Positions 26,741 through 41,700 of a stretch of DNA of 64,000 bases are shown piece by piece. A program made the position numbers and the translations under genes. The notes beneath the pieces are model-generated. The model saw nothing but the letters and a program-made list of their open reading frames with translations, was not told the DNA's origin and made no database searches. The stretch is from positions 36,696,898 through 36,760,897 of the forward strand of contig NC_092577.1 in the NCBI RefSeq assembly GCF_037975245.1, given 5' to 3'. How positions within the stretch are numbered: position 1 is the stretch's first letter; every line of letters starts with the position of its first letter. The stretch comes from Apostichopus japonicus. Its lineage: Eukaryota; Echinodermata; Holothuroidea; Aspidochirotida; Stichopodidae.

Positions 26741-27385
26741 TGAATAGAGTTACTAGTAACAAAGCCCACTACCCTGCTCACCCTGGTATATAATGGACGA
26801 TCTCATATAAAGACCTCACACAATCATTAGCAAAAGCAATTCAAGGAGCATGGACACAACTGTAACAAAAATGCAATAAACAAATGAATGAGTTAAGATA
26901 TGAACTACAAAATAAAACCAAACTGTTAGCAAACTGTTTTGATATGAAATACAGAAAAGTAAGTACTTCTTGGCAGTGTTGATTGCATCAACAGCTTGTC
27001 AATTATAATTAAAGACAACAAAATAGTAAGATAGTTGCTGGTTCACATGGATATTAGACACACATAAATTAACATGCCGGCTTCCAGGATCATAAGGCAG
27101 CATATGCTTGCCTCCTTAATTACTGCTTCATAGTAAGTTTGCACACAAACATCCACACATTGTAACACATTGAGATATGCAAGGTTTCTAAGGCAGCACA
27201 GCAAGTAATAAACTGATAGTAGGTGGCTGGCATGCTTTCCCAAATGACTACCAATAGGAAAACTCTATTACATACATTCATATAACAAAATATCAATGGA
27301 TCAATTTCAACTATTTGTGCACCCATCGGAATGTACAGGAACAGAGTTTCCTGCCTCTAGTGGGGGCATTATCTTGAGCCACTTT
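26741..27385. other. No gene recognised
   Basis: A/T-rich sequence between the retroposon tail and the 46-bp array. Confidence 0.5.
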
Positions 27386-29490
27386 GTGATCTCTACTGGG
27401 CAAAACATCACACTCTTGTTTGAGTCACTCTGTTATCTCTACCGGGCAAAACATCACAGTCTTGTTCCAGTCACTCTGTTATCTCTACCGGGCAAAACAT
27501 CACAGTCTTGTTTGAGTCACTTTGTTATCTCTACCGGGCAAAACATCACAATCTTGTTCCAGTCACTCTGTTATCTCTACCGGGCAAAACATCACAATCT
27601 TGTTCCAGTCACTCTGTTATCTCTACCGGGCAAAACATCACAATCTTGTTTGAGTCACTTTGTTATCTCTACCGGGCAAAACATCACAATCTTGTTTGAG
27701 TCACTTTGTTATCTCTACTGGGCAAAACATCACAATCTTGTTTGAGTCACTCTGTTATCTCTACCGGGCAAAACATCACTATCTTGTTTGAGTCACTCTG
27801 TTATCTCTACCGGGCAAAACATCACAATCTTGTTTGAGTCACTTTGTTATCTCTACTGGGCAATACATCACAATCTTGTTTGAGTCCCTTTGTTATCTCT
27901 ACCGGGCAAGACATCACAATCTTGTTTGAGTCACTCTGTTATCTCTACCGGGCAAAACATCACAATCTTGTTTGAGTCACTTTGTTATCTCTACCGGGCA
28001 AAACATCACAATCTTGTTCCAGTCACTCTGTTATCTCTACCGGGCAAAACATCACAATCTTGTTCCAGTCACTCTGTTATCTCTACCGGGCAAAACATCA
28101 CAGTCTTGTTTGAGTCACTTTGTTATCTCTACTGGGCAAAACATCACAATCTTGTTTCAGTCACTTTGTTATCTCTACCGGGCAAAACATCACAGTCTTG
28201 TTTGAGTCACTTTGTTATCTCTACTGGGCAAAACATCACAATCTTGTTTGAGTCACTTTGTTATCTCTACCGGGCAAAACATCACAATCTTGTTCCAGTC
28301 ACTCTGTTATCTCTACCGGGCAAAACATCACAATCTTGTTCCAGTCACTCTGTTATCTCTACCGGGCAAAACATCACAGTTTTGTTTGAGTCACTTTGTT
28401 ATCTCTACTGGGCAAAACATCACAATCTTGTTCGAGTCACTTTGTTATCTCTACTGGGCAAAACATCACAATCTTGTTTGAGTCACTTTGTTATCTCTAC
28501 TGGGCAAAACATCACTATCTTGTTCCAGTCACTTTGTTATCTCTACTGGGCAAAACATCACAATCTTGTTTGAGTCACTCTGTTATCTCTACCGGGCAAA
28601 ACATCACAATCTTGTTCCAGTCACTCTGTTATCTCTACCGGGCAAAACATCACAATCTTGTTCCAGTCACTCTGTTATCTCTACCGGGCAAAACATCACA
28701 GTCTTGTTTGAGTCACTTTGTTATCTCTACTGGGCAAAACATCACACTCTTGTTTGAGTCACTTTGTTATCTCTACTGGGCAAAACATCACAATCTTGTT
28801 TGAGTCACTCTGTTATCTCTACTGGGCAAAACATCACACTCTTGTTTGAGTCACTTTGTTATCTCTACTGGGCAAAACATCACAATCTTGTTTGAGTCAC
28901 TCTGTTATCTCTACTGGGCAAAACATCACAGTCTTGTTTGAGTCACTTTGTTATCTCTACCGGGCAAAACATCACAATCTTGTTTGAGTCACTCTGTTAT
29001 CTCTACTGGGCAAAACATCACAATCTTGTTTGAGTCACTTTGTTATCTCTACCGGGCAAAACATCACAATCTTGTTTGAGTCACTCTGTTATCTCTACTG
29101 GGCAAAACATCACACTCTTGTTTGAGTCACTGCTCTACCGGGCAAAACATCAGAATCTTGTTCGAGTCACTCTGTTATCTCTACTGGGCAAAACATCACA
29201 ATCTTGTTCGAGTCACTTTGTTATCTCTACTGGGCAAAACATCACAATCTTGTTTAAGTCACTCTGTTATCTCTACTGGGCAAAACATCACAGTCTTGTT
29301 TGAGTCACTTTGTTATCTCTACTGGGCAAAACATCACTATCTTGTTCCAGTCACTTTGTTATCTCTACCGGGCAAAACATCACTATCTTGTTTGAGTCAC
29401 TCTGTTATCTCTACTGGGCAAAACATCACACTCTTGTTTGAGTCACTGCTCTACTGGGCAAAACATCAGAATCTTGTTCCAGTCACTTGA
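27386..29490. repeat. 46-bp minisatellite, about 46 copies
   Basis: The unit holds TTGTTATCTCTACCGGGCAA, AACATCACAATCTTGTT and (TGAG or CCAG)TCACT(C/T). Copies differ at a few alternating positions (CTACC or CTACT, CAATCT/CAGTCT/CACTCT/CTATCT, TTTGAG or TTCCAG). Two short units near 29130 and 29450 lack part of the sequence. Because 46 is not a multiple of three and the unit lacks stops, every third copy shares a frame. Long repetitive open frames then arise in several frames; none is a gene. It lies directly downstream of the sugar-transporter gene. Confidence 0.95.
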
Positions 29491-29727
29491 CTTTTGTAAT
29501 TTAGGGACATGTGTTATCACTCGCAACAACACTGGCATGTAATGTAGGAATATTCAAAAGATGTTACAAATTGAAAGTTTACAGATTAATAAAACTAAAG
29601 AGAATTATTATTGCAAAATGAAAACAAACAAAAATGATAGCCCAACCAATATGTTAACAATACAATGTTTTATATAAAAAAATAAGCTTATCTTGGATAC
29701 CAAATTTTCATGAAACTTGACAAAATG

Positions 29728-32700
29728 TCACTCTCTTCTTCGGAAATAATCTTCAATCTCTTCCAGGGATTTGCCTTTTGTCTCCGGTACGAATAAGATC
29801 ACAAAGATGATCTCCAGGACACAGACCACTGCGTACATCCAAAAAACACCCTCTTTGTGAAGCAGATTCTAAGTTTTAAGAAAAGGACAAGATTACCGTC
29901 ATTGGTAGTATATTCTAATATATTCTGACCAAAATGAATTGAGAAACAGTGACCAATTACCTCTACGTCTAAAAACTAATTGAGAACCCTGACCACTCAC
30001 CTCTAGGTCTAAAAATTCTTTGGTGATGATGAAAGAGCAAGTCCAGTTGAAAGCCGTTGCAATGGAACTGGCCAAACCTCTGGCTTTAGATGGGAATATT
30101 TCAGACATGATGAGCCAGGGAATTGGTCCAAGGCCAAGAGAGAACCCGATGATGTATATCACCATACTGCTAAGGGAAAGCCACCCCAGATCTGACTTGG
30201 CATTCCCAAGTACTGGAAAGGAACAAAAACTTTGTAGTTACATTTTGTTTTACATTATTTAAATATATCTATGTGCTGTGTGTATTCAATTAGAAAGACT
30301 GTTTAGTTTATTTTAAGAGCAAACTTGATATAAAACTGACTGGTAGACAGACAGACTGAAAGTTTCTACTTAAATGACTCATTGAAATAAGTCTCTGTAA
30401 GAAATTACTACAATACATCGTGAGTGAGCTGATAAAATCTCTAGTTACAATATACCTAGTCTAGTTGTTTGTTGACTCAGAGACTACTTTGCACAGCTAA
30501 CTGCACTTTTCTGGAGCTACTGGGATAAGACTGATGTATTACGTACAATATTAATCTATTACATAGTCAACTTACAAATATCCTCAAGACCACTAGGTGT
30601 GGTTGGTGATATTTCATCTTTCGTTAAAAAGTAATAAAGGCCAAAAGTTGTTGAGCTGATGGCCATCAAAACTCCTGAAAAATAAAAATCCCAAATAATA
30701 AAGCTAATAATACATTAACATAAAATATGAGGTGAAATTTTGACAAATTGCTATCTTGTCACTGAGGGGGGTGCAGCCAGGCTTTATAGGTCATAAACTG
30801 TTGTGTTCCACAGTCTCACACAATAGGCATTGCTGGTCTGTTGATATATCCTAATTGTTTGGTATTTATGCAGCCTTGCTGCAGCTTCTTTTTGACACAG
30901 CGCCTTAAAGTGAATAAGTATTAACAAGTTTAAGTGACCAACCATTTCATACAGTGACTGTATAATTAAACATGTAGCCATGAAGAAGCAGGACGTTGAT
31001 TGTTTTTGACTTTGACTTTGACTTTTTGACTTTGAATTTTCCACATATAATCAAATCAACTGACAAATCAAGTAGATGTAAAGTTGCCAGGTTACAAATG
31101 TCTTCACAACTGATAAGAACATAATGGCCACAGAGCACTTAATACTTCTCCAAAGGAAATTAGCAAATTAGGCACAGGATGGCAGAGAAAGTTAGGGGAG
31201 GGGGCACAGACTCAGTGTAAGGTTTCTTCCAAATTTCCAAAACATATTTCCATTCTATTATCCTACATACCACAAACACATCATAATAAAGCAGCCATTT
31301 AGCATCCCACAAACACCCTAGAAGAAACTTGTCATAATGCAGCAACCATTTAGCATCCCACAAACACTCTGGAAGAAACACACTGTAATGCAGTAACCAT
31401 TGGCATCCCACAAACACCCTTGAAGAAACAGGCTGTAATGCAGGAACCATTTGGCATCCCACAAACACCCTTGAAGAACAGGCTGTAATACAGTAACCAT
31501 TTGGCATCCCACAAACACCCTAGAAGGAACACGTGTAATGCAGCAACCACTTGGCATCCCACCAACACCCTAAAAGGAACACGATGTAATGCAGGAACCA
31601 TTTGGCATCCCACAAACACCCTTGAAGAACAGGCTGTAATACAGTAACCATTTGGCATCCCACCAGCACTCTGGAAGGAACACGCTGTAATGCAGCAACC
31701 ACTTGGCATCCCACAAATTCACCCTGCCCACTTGGACATAATATCTTAAAAGTGGAATTAGACAAACCGGCTGTTATGAGGAGAACTTTGCGACCCACTA
31801 GATCCATTAACATCACCGAGACCAAGGTGGCCACAACCTGGACTGCTCCAATAACAATGGTGGCAGTATTTGCATCTATTGATGATCCAGTGCTCTGAAA
31901 TATAGTCACTGTGTAAAACATGACAGTGTTGATTCCGCTGAACTGCTGAAAGAACATCAGAGCTAACGAGATCAGTAGAGGCATGAAAAGATGACGCTGA
32001 CCAAATTCTGAGAGAGAAACGTTGTTATCCTAGAAAGAGTAAATATAAAAAAAATTATAAGAGTAAATATAAGTAAATATAAACAAAGAGTAAATATAAA
32101 CAAATTATTCTTATTATTTTATTAAAAATTATTATATTAACCAGAAATGAAAAATGCATTGAGGTTTCTAGTGTTCGACCCATAATCAGTTAGATAAATG
32201 ACATCGGGCTGATTATCAGACAATTGGTAAATAATCGGCATCGGCAAAATCCATTGCGATTATTTGGAACCGATTATTACGTTCCACATAAAGGATTGTA
32301 TTTTTCCGCGCTTTTGATTCACACTTACCACAACGGGAGAAGAGTGTTGATCATTTGATTAAACGCTATTCATAGCCGGGGCCGTGCGCTAATCTACCGT
32401 TTAAGGCTATTGCAAGTCCCTCACGTGAGATTGTACTAATGCCATTCGATATACTATCCAGTTTTGGCAGTTAACATCATACAGTATATCCGCGATAAGC
32501 TTAGGGGGACGACGTAATTATTTGTTTTCACTTCGTTTCTTGCATCTAACAAAATCTCCTGTATCTATTTTTAAAGATTGATAAGAAGATTTATTGTCTT
32601 GACTAAATAATAAACCAAAACAATATCCTTTTAACCGCTTCGTTTCACCGTACGTGAGAACTTGAAAGTGAAAACGATAACATTAGAGGCTTTGTTCATT

Positions 32701-35700
32701 GTGAGTTCTACGTACTTACATGTGAGAATTACATGCACATTTCTATAGGATGTTACAATTTACGTGAGAACTTGAAAGTGAAAACGATAACATTAGAGGC
32801 TTTGTTCATTGTGAGTTCTACGTACTTACATGTGTTAATTACATGCACATTTCTATAGGATGTTTAGTTTCAGTTTTTTCATTTAGATAAAAAGTAAATT
32901 ATTCTCTGGACTATCATTTATATGAGTCAGTTACAATGTTAAGATCAAATTAGTTTGCAAGCAAAATATGTGCTATGAATAGAAAGTAACCAGAAGTTTT
33001 CAAATCATTTTATATACTTACCAAACCATCCCAGTCAAGGATGCAGACTTTTTTGGAAGAGGGGGTGGAGTGTGGGTGGGGGGGGGGGGGAGAATAGTAT
33101 CTGAAGATATTGAAATACTTTTCATCTAATATAAGCCAAATATGATGGTTGGGTTTTCTTTTCTTCTATGACCAACTTACAGAGTTGTCCAGGGTAGCTT
33201 CAATTTCCCGACACTCCAAGTCCACATCCACATTAACGTTCCTGACTTTATGGAGAACGGCCAGTGCCCTGTGCCTGTCATGTTTGATAAGCCAGTACGA
33301 TGGTGTGTCCGGCATTGGGAGCATGAAGCACGACAACATACATGCAAAGATAGCACCGATGATGGCAAGCCAAACGTATGATAAATACACCCCTATGTGT
33401 AAGGAAAATTAAGTAACTTATAAAATAACAGTGGCAACACAAAGCAAAAACACTAAGGAAACATACAGACTGCATAATACAGTCACTGATACAATATATA
33501 GTATACAAGGTATTATATATATTAAATACATGATAATATATACTACACAAGGTAGTATATATACTAAATACAAGGTAATATATAGTTTACAAGGCAGTTT
33601 ATATATTAAATACAATATATATACTATTCAAGGTAGTACATATATTAAATACAAGATAATATACATACAATACAAGGTATTATATATATTAAATACACGA
33701 TAATATATATACTATGAAAGGTAGTATATATATTAAATATGCAATGTATAGTATATAAGGCAGTTTATATTAAATACAATATATATACTATTCAAGGTAG
33801 TACATAGATATTAAATACAAGATAATATACATACAATACAAGGTATTATATATATTAAATACACGATAATATATATACTATGAAAGGTAGTACATATATT
33901 AAATACAAGATAATACACATACAATACAAGGTATTATATATATTAAATACAAGATAATATATATACTATATAAGGTAGTATATATATAAAATACAAGGTA
34001 ATGTATAGTATATAAGGCAGTATATATTAAATACAATATATATACTATTCAAGGTAGTACATTAAATACAAGATAATATACATACAATACAAGGTATTAT
34101 ATATATTAAATACAAGATAATATATATACTATACAAGGTAGTATATATATAAAATACAAGGTAATGTATAGTATATAAGGCAGTTTATATTAAATACAAG
34201 ATAATATATAAAATATACAACAGGGCTGAAATTTCACAGTCGTCCGATCATCCGAATCGATTAAAATTTCTTTCGGACAACCAAAATCGAAATTGAGGTT
34301 GTCCGACGAACGACTAAATTATTTGTGGAAACGTACCATCACATTTATTTCAACTCGACAAGATTACACAATCAAAATAAACACACCTTAAAAATCTGAT
34401 AGTTCATGTTGATATAACCCTCCATTCATGGTGTGACAATAAAAGAAATTACTAAATAATTTGGTACCTTCCTTGACAGGGCAAATTCTTCTCTCCTTTT
34501 TGCAAGTTTATGATTGGTACAAAGTTGTTATTGTTTTGAAAAAACATACCCCCTGCTACCATAAGGTAGCCAGTACATTCGATCGACATGCAAATGAACG
34601 TCCCATTGTAAATTGCATACATACAATGTATACGGCCATAAGTTAGGCCTAGCCAACATTTGAGTGTCGCATGATGAAATATATGTATCATACGTAACAA
34701 TATCGGGAGATATGGTTACAATATATACAAGAAAGTTACCGATCTCACTATGTTAAAATCATTTGAAACAAACCGTGAACAGCCAGCTAGCTTTATTTTG
34801 AACTACATTCTAAAGGCAAAGTAACTTGGTCTTTGAACGCTAGATGCATGGAAGTGCTCACTAATATATACTACATTCATGATATACACGCACATACTGT
34901 ACATCGTACGTGTTGACACAGTGCAGTGGTGACGCATGCGTTATCATGATACAGCCAATGCATGTGATGTGTGTCGTCAGCCGGTTAGCAAGATTGGCTG
35001 TTCTAATAAGCAGACTTACATAAACAGAAAAGGGAATCCTACTTTACAGTGCAGTCGTATAATGAGCAGATGATAGTAAATACCTGGACGGATCCATTTA
35101 TTTTAGGTAGAAATATGATATTTGCAAATATAGGAATAATAAGTTTATAATCATGAATATATTTCCATAATAGCTTTTTTTATTTCTTAATATATTCATA
35201 CATAAAAACGACATACGTTAAAAAATATTTAACAGTGTGTTAGTCATGAATGTTAAAGATTGTTTAGACATCCCTACAAACCGTGGAATTAGACGGATTA
35301 ATAATGTTTTTTCCCACATTTTGGAACAAATATACCTTGTTATGTAAAGTACAAAATTTAGTTTAGTCTTTTTCCCCATTTTTATTCGGACAACCAATTT
35401 TTTTTCCAGACAACCAAATTTTGAGTGTAGGTTGTCCAATGGACAAGATAAAAAAAATTCCAAAAAATCAGGCCTGTACAAGGTAGCATATATATTAAAG
35501 TAAATACAAGATAATAATATAGTATACTTACAGTAGGTAGTATATATATTCAACACAAGGTATTGTATAGAATATAAGGTAGTATATATGGGTCATTCCA
35601 TATCAACTCACCAAATTTTGGAGTATGTTGGTTTGACCTCTTTCAAAATTACCAATTTATTGTATGCTTAGAACACCACAAAAATAAGCATATTCTGAAA

Positions 35701-38700
35701 ATTTCAGTTACATTGCTTTCAAATTGGGGGATTTATCACACTTTAAAATTCTGCAATTCTAAAGGTAAAATTCATCCATCATAGAGTCAGCTTGAGACGA
35801 TACTTCAATAATGCTTGAGCTGTATGAAAGGCTAACAGCTTCTTTTGAAAGATGAATCTAGATAGCTTTTATTTTACTGGTCCTTCCTGTTTTTCCATCT
35901 TCCTCAATTTACGAATGGCTTAAGAACAATTGTAAGATTTAATCTGACTTGCCTGTGTATCTGGTGCTTTTGTTAATGTCTAACAATTTGAGCTGTTAGT
36001 TAAAGTGAACACCTTTACAATTAAATCTACTGTATTGATTAAGGTACCCATTAAACTTTCTCAGCAATCAAAGTTATATTGATAGTAAAGTCTTTTAATT
36101 AAGTTAATTAAACCAGAAGCAGACAGTACATTGCAAATATTTTTTGTTTATATGACATTGAAATATGCCCAGTCTTGAATTGAGTTACATTATGTTGAAT
36201 CTTATTTTCTATCGGAATTAACCCTTTTGTAAGAAATGAACAAATAAAAGTTTTGTTTGTACCAGTACTGTATACAGTGTTACTTACAAGTCTGACTTAT
36301 GACAAACACTATACTTTTGCTCACCTAGTGTATACACGAGTAGAATTCCTAATGTAATGAACAGCTGGAAGCTTGAACCCAAGAAACCCCGGTTATCAGG
36401 ACTCGCCATTTCTGCGATGTAGATCTGGAGATAGAGAAATAATAAGAAGTACTGTATTCACTGAGTAGGATAATGTACAGGAAATAATGTATGTATTCAC
36501 TGGGTAGGATAATGTACAGGAAATAATGTATGTATTCACTGGGTAGGATAATGTACAGGAAATAATGTATGTATTCACTGGGTAGGATAATGTACAGTAA
36601 ATAATGTATGTATTCACTGGGTAGGATAATGTACAGGAAATAATGTATGTATTCACTGGGTAGGATAATGTACAGTAATAATATATGAATTCACTGGGTA
36701 GGATAATGTACAGTAAATAATGTATGTATTCACTGGGTAGGATAATGTACAGTAAATAATGTATGTATTCACTGGGTAGGATAATGTACAGTAAATAATG
36801 TATGTATTCACTGGGTAGGATAATGTACAGTAAATAACGTATGTATTCACTGGGTAGGATAATGTACAGTAAATAACGTATGTATTCACTGAGTAGGATA
36901 ATTGTACAGTAAATAATGTAAGATAATCTAACTTAATATGCTTGTGTAAATAACACTTCATGGCTTTCTCGTCTTACAAGTATACTTAAGTATTTTAAAT
37001 GACAGTACTTGTATCCTAACTAGCTTCAGTCAAAATTGATCCTATTATTGGACAATCATAGCCTGGCTACAAGTATTGTAAGACTTACCTGGTTTGGATA
37101 TTTACGAACACAAACTTACCTGTCTCCCCACAACAACTGCACTCTCACTTTACCATGAATAGCACTGTATAGCATCTGGTAACCTATTAGCACTGCCCTC
37201 TACCGGTGACTGGCCCATTCCAGTCTACTACCCACGTCATGAAACCCATATATGAAAATCAGGTGGGAAACCGTGGAAAAACAGAAAGTATGCCAAAAAG
37301 TCCCAAGACAAGGATACTCATTGAATCTTCAACATGTACATTAGTGTTGAGCTATTGATCGAAAGGAATGGAGATACCAGGAAGCAGTCAAAGAAGATAT
37401 CAGAAGGTGTCAACTATTAATAACAGAAGACTATGTAATTCCCGAGCTTGTGACACTTTGAATGGTAGAATGAGAAGGAGGGCGGTAGACCGGAATGGGC
37501 TGGTCACCAGTAAATCAAAAGATTTCTAGCTGAAAATTTAATTTCACAGATGAAATTAGAATATTTTTTAATCATGTTACCTCTATTAGTTAATAAAGGA
37601 TGATACAATTGATTCTTTACATGTTAACATGTAACTGAAATGACACACAACCATTACAAGTTTATTACTGTCACCTCACAGTGCTTACAGTAGCTCACAG
37701 TGCACAGTACAGCACAGCACAGTACAGGTTCAGCACAGTACAGCACAGTACAGCACAGTATAGTACAGTACAGTACAGCACAGTTCAGCACAGTGCAGTA
37801 CAGTACAGCACAACACAGTACAGCACAGCACATCAGAGCACAGTAAAGTTCAGCACAGTATACCTGTAACTGTACAGTACAGCACATCACAGTACAGCAC
37901 ATCACAGTACAGCTCACAGTACATTACAGCACAGTACAGCACAGTACAGCACATCAGAGTACAGTACAGTACAGTACAGCACAGTACAGTACAGTTCAGT
38001 TCAGCACAGTACAGCACAGCACATCAGACATCAGAGTACAGCACAGTACAGCACAGCACAGTATAGCACATTACAGCACAGTTCACTTCAGTACAGCACA
38101 GTACAGCACAGTTCAGCACAGTACAGCACAGTACAGCTCAGTACATTACAGTACAGCACAGTACAGTACAGCACAGTACAGTTCAGCACAGTACAGTACA
38201 GCTCAGTACATTACAGTACAGTACAGCACAGTACAGCTCACAGTGCTTACAGCACTTAGCTAATTAAAAGGACATATCCAGGTAATCCTTTAAAGGATAT
38301 CCGGGTGAAATTTCATTTTTGACTGATGAAAGAGGAAGATATTCTGATATGTTCAACTTGCATTAGAGAGTACCATCCCCCTTTTTGGATGGGGAGGGGT
38401 TACTTTTATTTTCAAATTCACTACAGAAAAACTTTGAAAAATGTGTTTTGTAGAAGGCATTTCCAACCCACATTGCCTAAACTGCATACAGTATATGCCA
38501 TTTTGTGATGGACTCACAATTAAATACACAGTACGCATTTTATCTTATTTGATCTGATCTCTAGACTTTCAATTTTGTCTAGCTGGTTGGATTCCAGCAT
38601 ACACACAATTGAAAGTACATCTGATCTACTTCATGCTCCAATGAAACTCACTGGTACAGTAGCACCTGGTTTAGCACAAACCTAATCCACACAGACTCTT

Positions 38701-41700
38701 ACCGTGCTACTGTATGCAACTTAGGAGGCCTTGGCTTACAGAACTCTGGGACACTACTGTCACCCGTAATATTTGCTAGAAATTATCAAAACTTACAACA
38801 AGTATTTCATCATTTATATATATTATTATTTTGATCTCTTTGGAGTACTTACTGGACAAGCCAATGTTGTCATTCCAGTAGCAAATCCTGTGAGGACTCT
38901 ACCGAGATAGAGACCCCAAACGTAAGGCACGCTGGCAATCAATGCCCAGCCAACAGCAAACGGCACTGCACAGGCCATCAGGGTTGCTTTACGGCCGATA
39001 GATCCAATCAGAAACCCAGCAACTGGACCTCCAAATATGGCACCCACATTGAGAAGTGACTGAAATAATAAAAATGTCAGCCAAATATGTTGAAAATGAT
39101 AGGACAAATTTTGATCTGTCACCCTAACACTGTTGACAACCACCACAGATTTTGACTAACACTGCAGCCCAGAGCTGGTTTTCTAACCTACACATCTCCC
39201 AGGCTATAGTGTACATATGTACATATATTGGTGTTCTATTCAACAAACATACACATCTCCCCTATAGTGTACAAGTGTTCTATTCAACAAACGTACACAT
39301 CTCCCCTAGAGTGTACATATATTGGTGTTCTATTCAACAAACGTACACATCTCCCCTAGAGTGTACATATATTGGTGTTCTATACAATAAACGTACACAT
39401 CTCCCCTATAGTGTACATATACTGGTGTTCTATTCAACAAACCTACACATTTCGTCATATCAGCAAATAATATTTGCAATGCTATAGTCTGCTTCTGGTT
39501 TTAATTCACTTAAATAAAAGACAATATAAAATGAATGTTGACCAGTACAAACATGTACAGCGTGTACTGTACATTTGTGTATATACAGTAGTGCTTGGTG
39601 TAAAATAACACTGTACATGTACACATGTACAGTACACACTGTACATGTGTGCACCGGTTGACATTCATTATATAGGGTTGAGTAGATGATGTGGTGGGGG
39701 GGGGGGAGGGGGTGGGTTACATGCTTACAGACAATTTGAAGCAGAAGATTACCATACCAAATAATTCAGTATACCTTGAATGCATGTGTTATGCAGTCTC
39801 TTTGCAGTACAGTCAACGTCAGTCACATGCATACTGTTGTATACTTGTCTTAATGTTCAGGCTTACCAGCTACAGTGCTGTACACTATTTCAGTATTGAA
39901 TATATATATTTTTTGTTCAATTTTCCAATTTAACAAATTTCAATGTTTCCCAAAAAAAAGGAAAATATTCTTTCCCTCTTTTTGTTGTTTCAATCTTGGG
40001 ATACCTACCCCGAACCAAGAGGCAGAATTATCATCTAAGATGGTGTCATTTTTCAATTGTGGTATAGCTGGTGAGGAGTAGCCAATTGTGTAGCCGGCAC
40101 TGATGGGTGCAAGTAAGCTAACTGCTACCACAATGTACAAGAATGGGTCACTGGACGGTCTTCTGTAAAAACAAAACATATAATGATTACTGCCTGTGAG
40201 TAGCACTTTCTTAATCTTTCCAGCGATTAAAAACTTGCATAATATTAACATAAAATAACACATTTACATAACCCCAAAGGTTGACACACTGCAGTTTACA
40301 GTATGTCAAAACTTGTTCAACATACTGTAAAATTACTGTAGGTGTTTAAGCCTCAGTTTGCATGCAATCTTGACAGCCATATTAATCTTTTTTTGATAAG
40401 TACTATTGTGAAGTAAATAGTCACATGCTATTATCAGGACCATGTACATGTTTTCTCCAGTTTGAGGAAATGAAAATTCAGACAGCAACATTGCCTTTGT
40501 TTATACCTAAAACACTAATCGGCTGGGTGGATGGGCAGGTGTATTGACCTTTCTGCATATGCAAATTGATATAGTGGAATTTACTGTAGATTATAAATAG
40601 TCTTTGCTCAGGTACTAGTCATCATACTGTAGTAATTATTATAGTATTTAAGACAGAGCCTTTGAACACTGAATTATTCCCTATTAATTAGTTTCAAATT
40701 GGAAAATCAAAGTAATAAACCTACATCACAGGGTAGGAATATTGAATATTGCAATCTTGTTAGCTTGCAGTATAACTAGTAGTTACAGTATCTGTTAAAA
40801 GTTGACCAGCTCCTTTTGATGATTTCATACCAGCATAAATACAGATCGTACCATTGATTTATGGTATGGGTGGAAATAACACTTGAAAAGCTCAACAGAT
40901 CTCTCAGCTTGATCAGCATGGTGGTTTCAAGATCATATCAATGTCCAAAAACAATTTATTAAGTATTAAACAAATGACATAAAGGCAACCAATTGATGGA
41001 TTTAAGTATGGGACAATTGTCATGATTTATTCATGATGCAGGCAGACATGAATCAGGATATACAACACAAATGTCTAAAAAAAAGTCTGTTTTCTGCATG
41101 TAACTTTGAATTATTGGAAGATAGTGAAGTCTACTGCTCACTTCAAGCAAGGAAAACACCTACTGTACAACCGGATGAATCTATCACACTTAAAGGAGAC
41201 ACAACATTAGTGTTTACACGGTTCGAAAAGTTGGGAACCGGGCACCCGAGAGCCGATACCTGTCGGGTATTCGGATTCCCCGGAAAAAAATTGTTTACCC
41301 TCGTGTATCATGATTTTCAAGAAATTACATATGGATGCTATAAATAATGAATTATATTCTCTACTGACAATGTTTCCATGTTCAAATACGTACATGTAAG
41401 ATAAGGTATAAAACCTTCCTCAATAATTTCAATTTGCTTTTGTTTCTTTCATTAACTTGTTAATAACTTCATATAATAACATCACTATTAACATCGCACT
41501 GCCGCCGCTGCTTATGTTTGCTCTCAACCTCTATTGGATCAGACCATATAAATACCCAATTTAGCCCTTATACAGTTTTTACTACTTCTATCTAAAAGGC
41601 AGGCCCAGGTTTAGTATTAGCCGCGAGATTGCGTGATTCGCGCAATTTGATCGCATTTGGAATAAACTTTTAGTTAAAAGCCAATTGCGATTCTTATTTT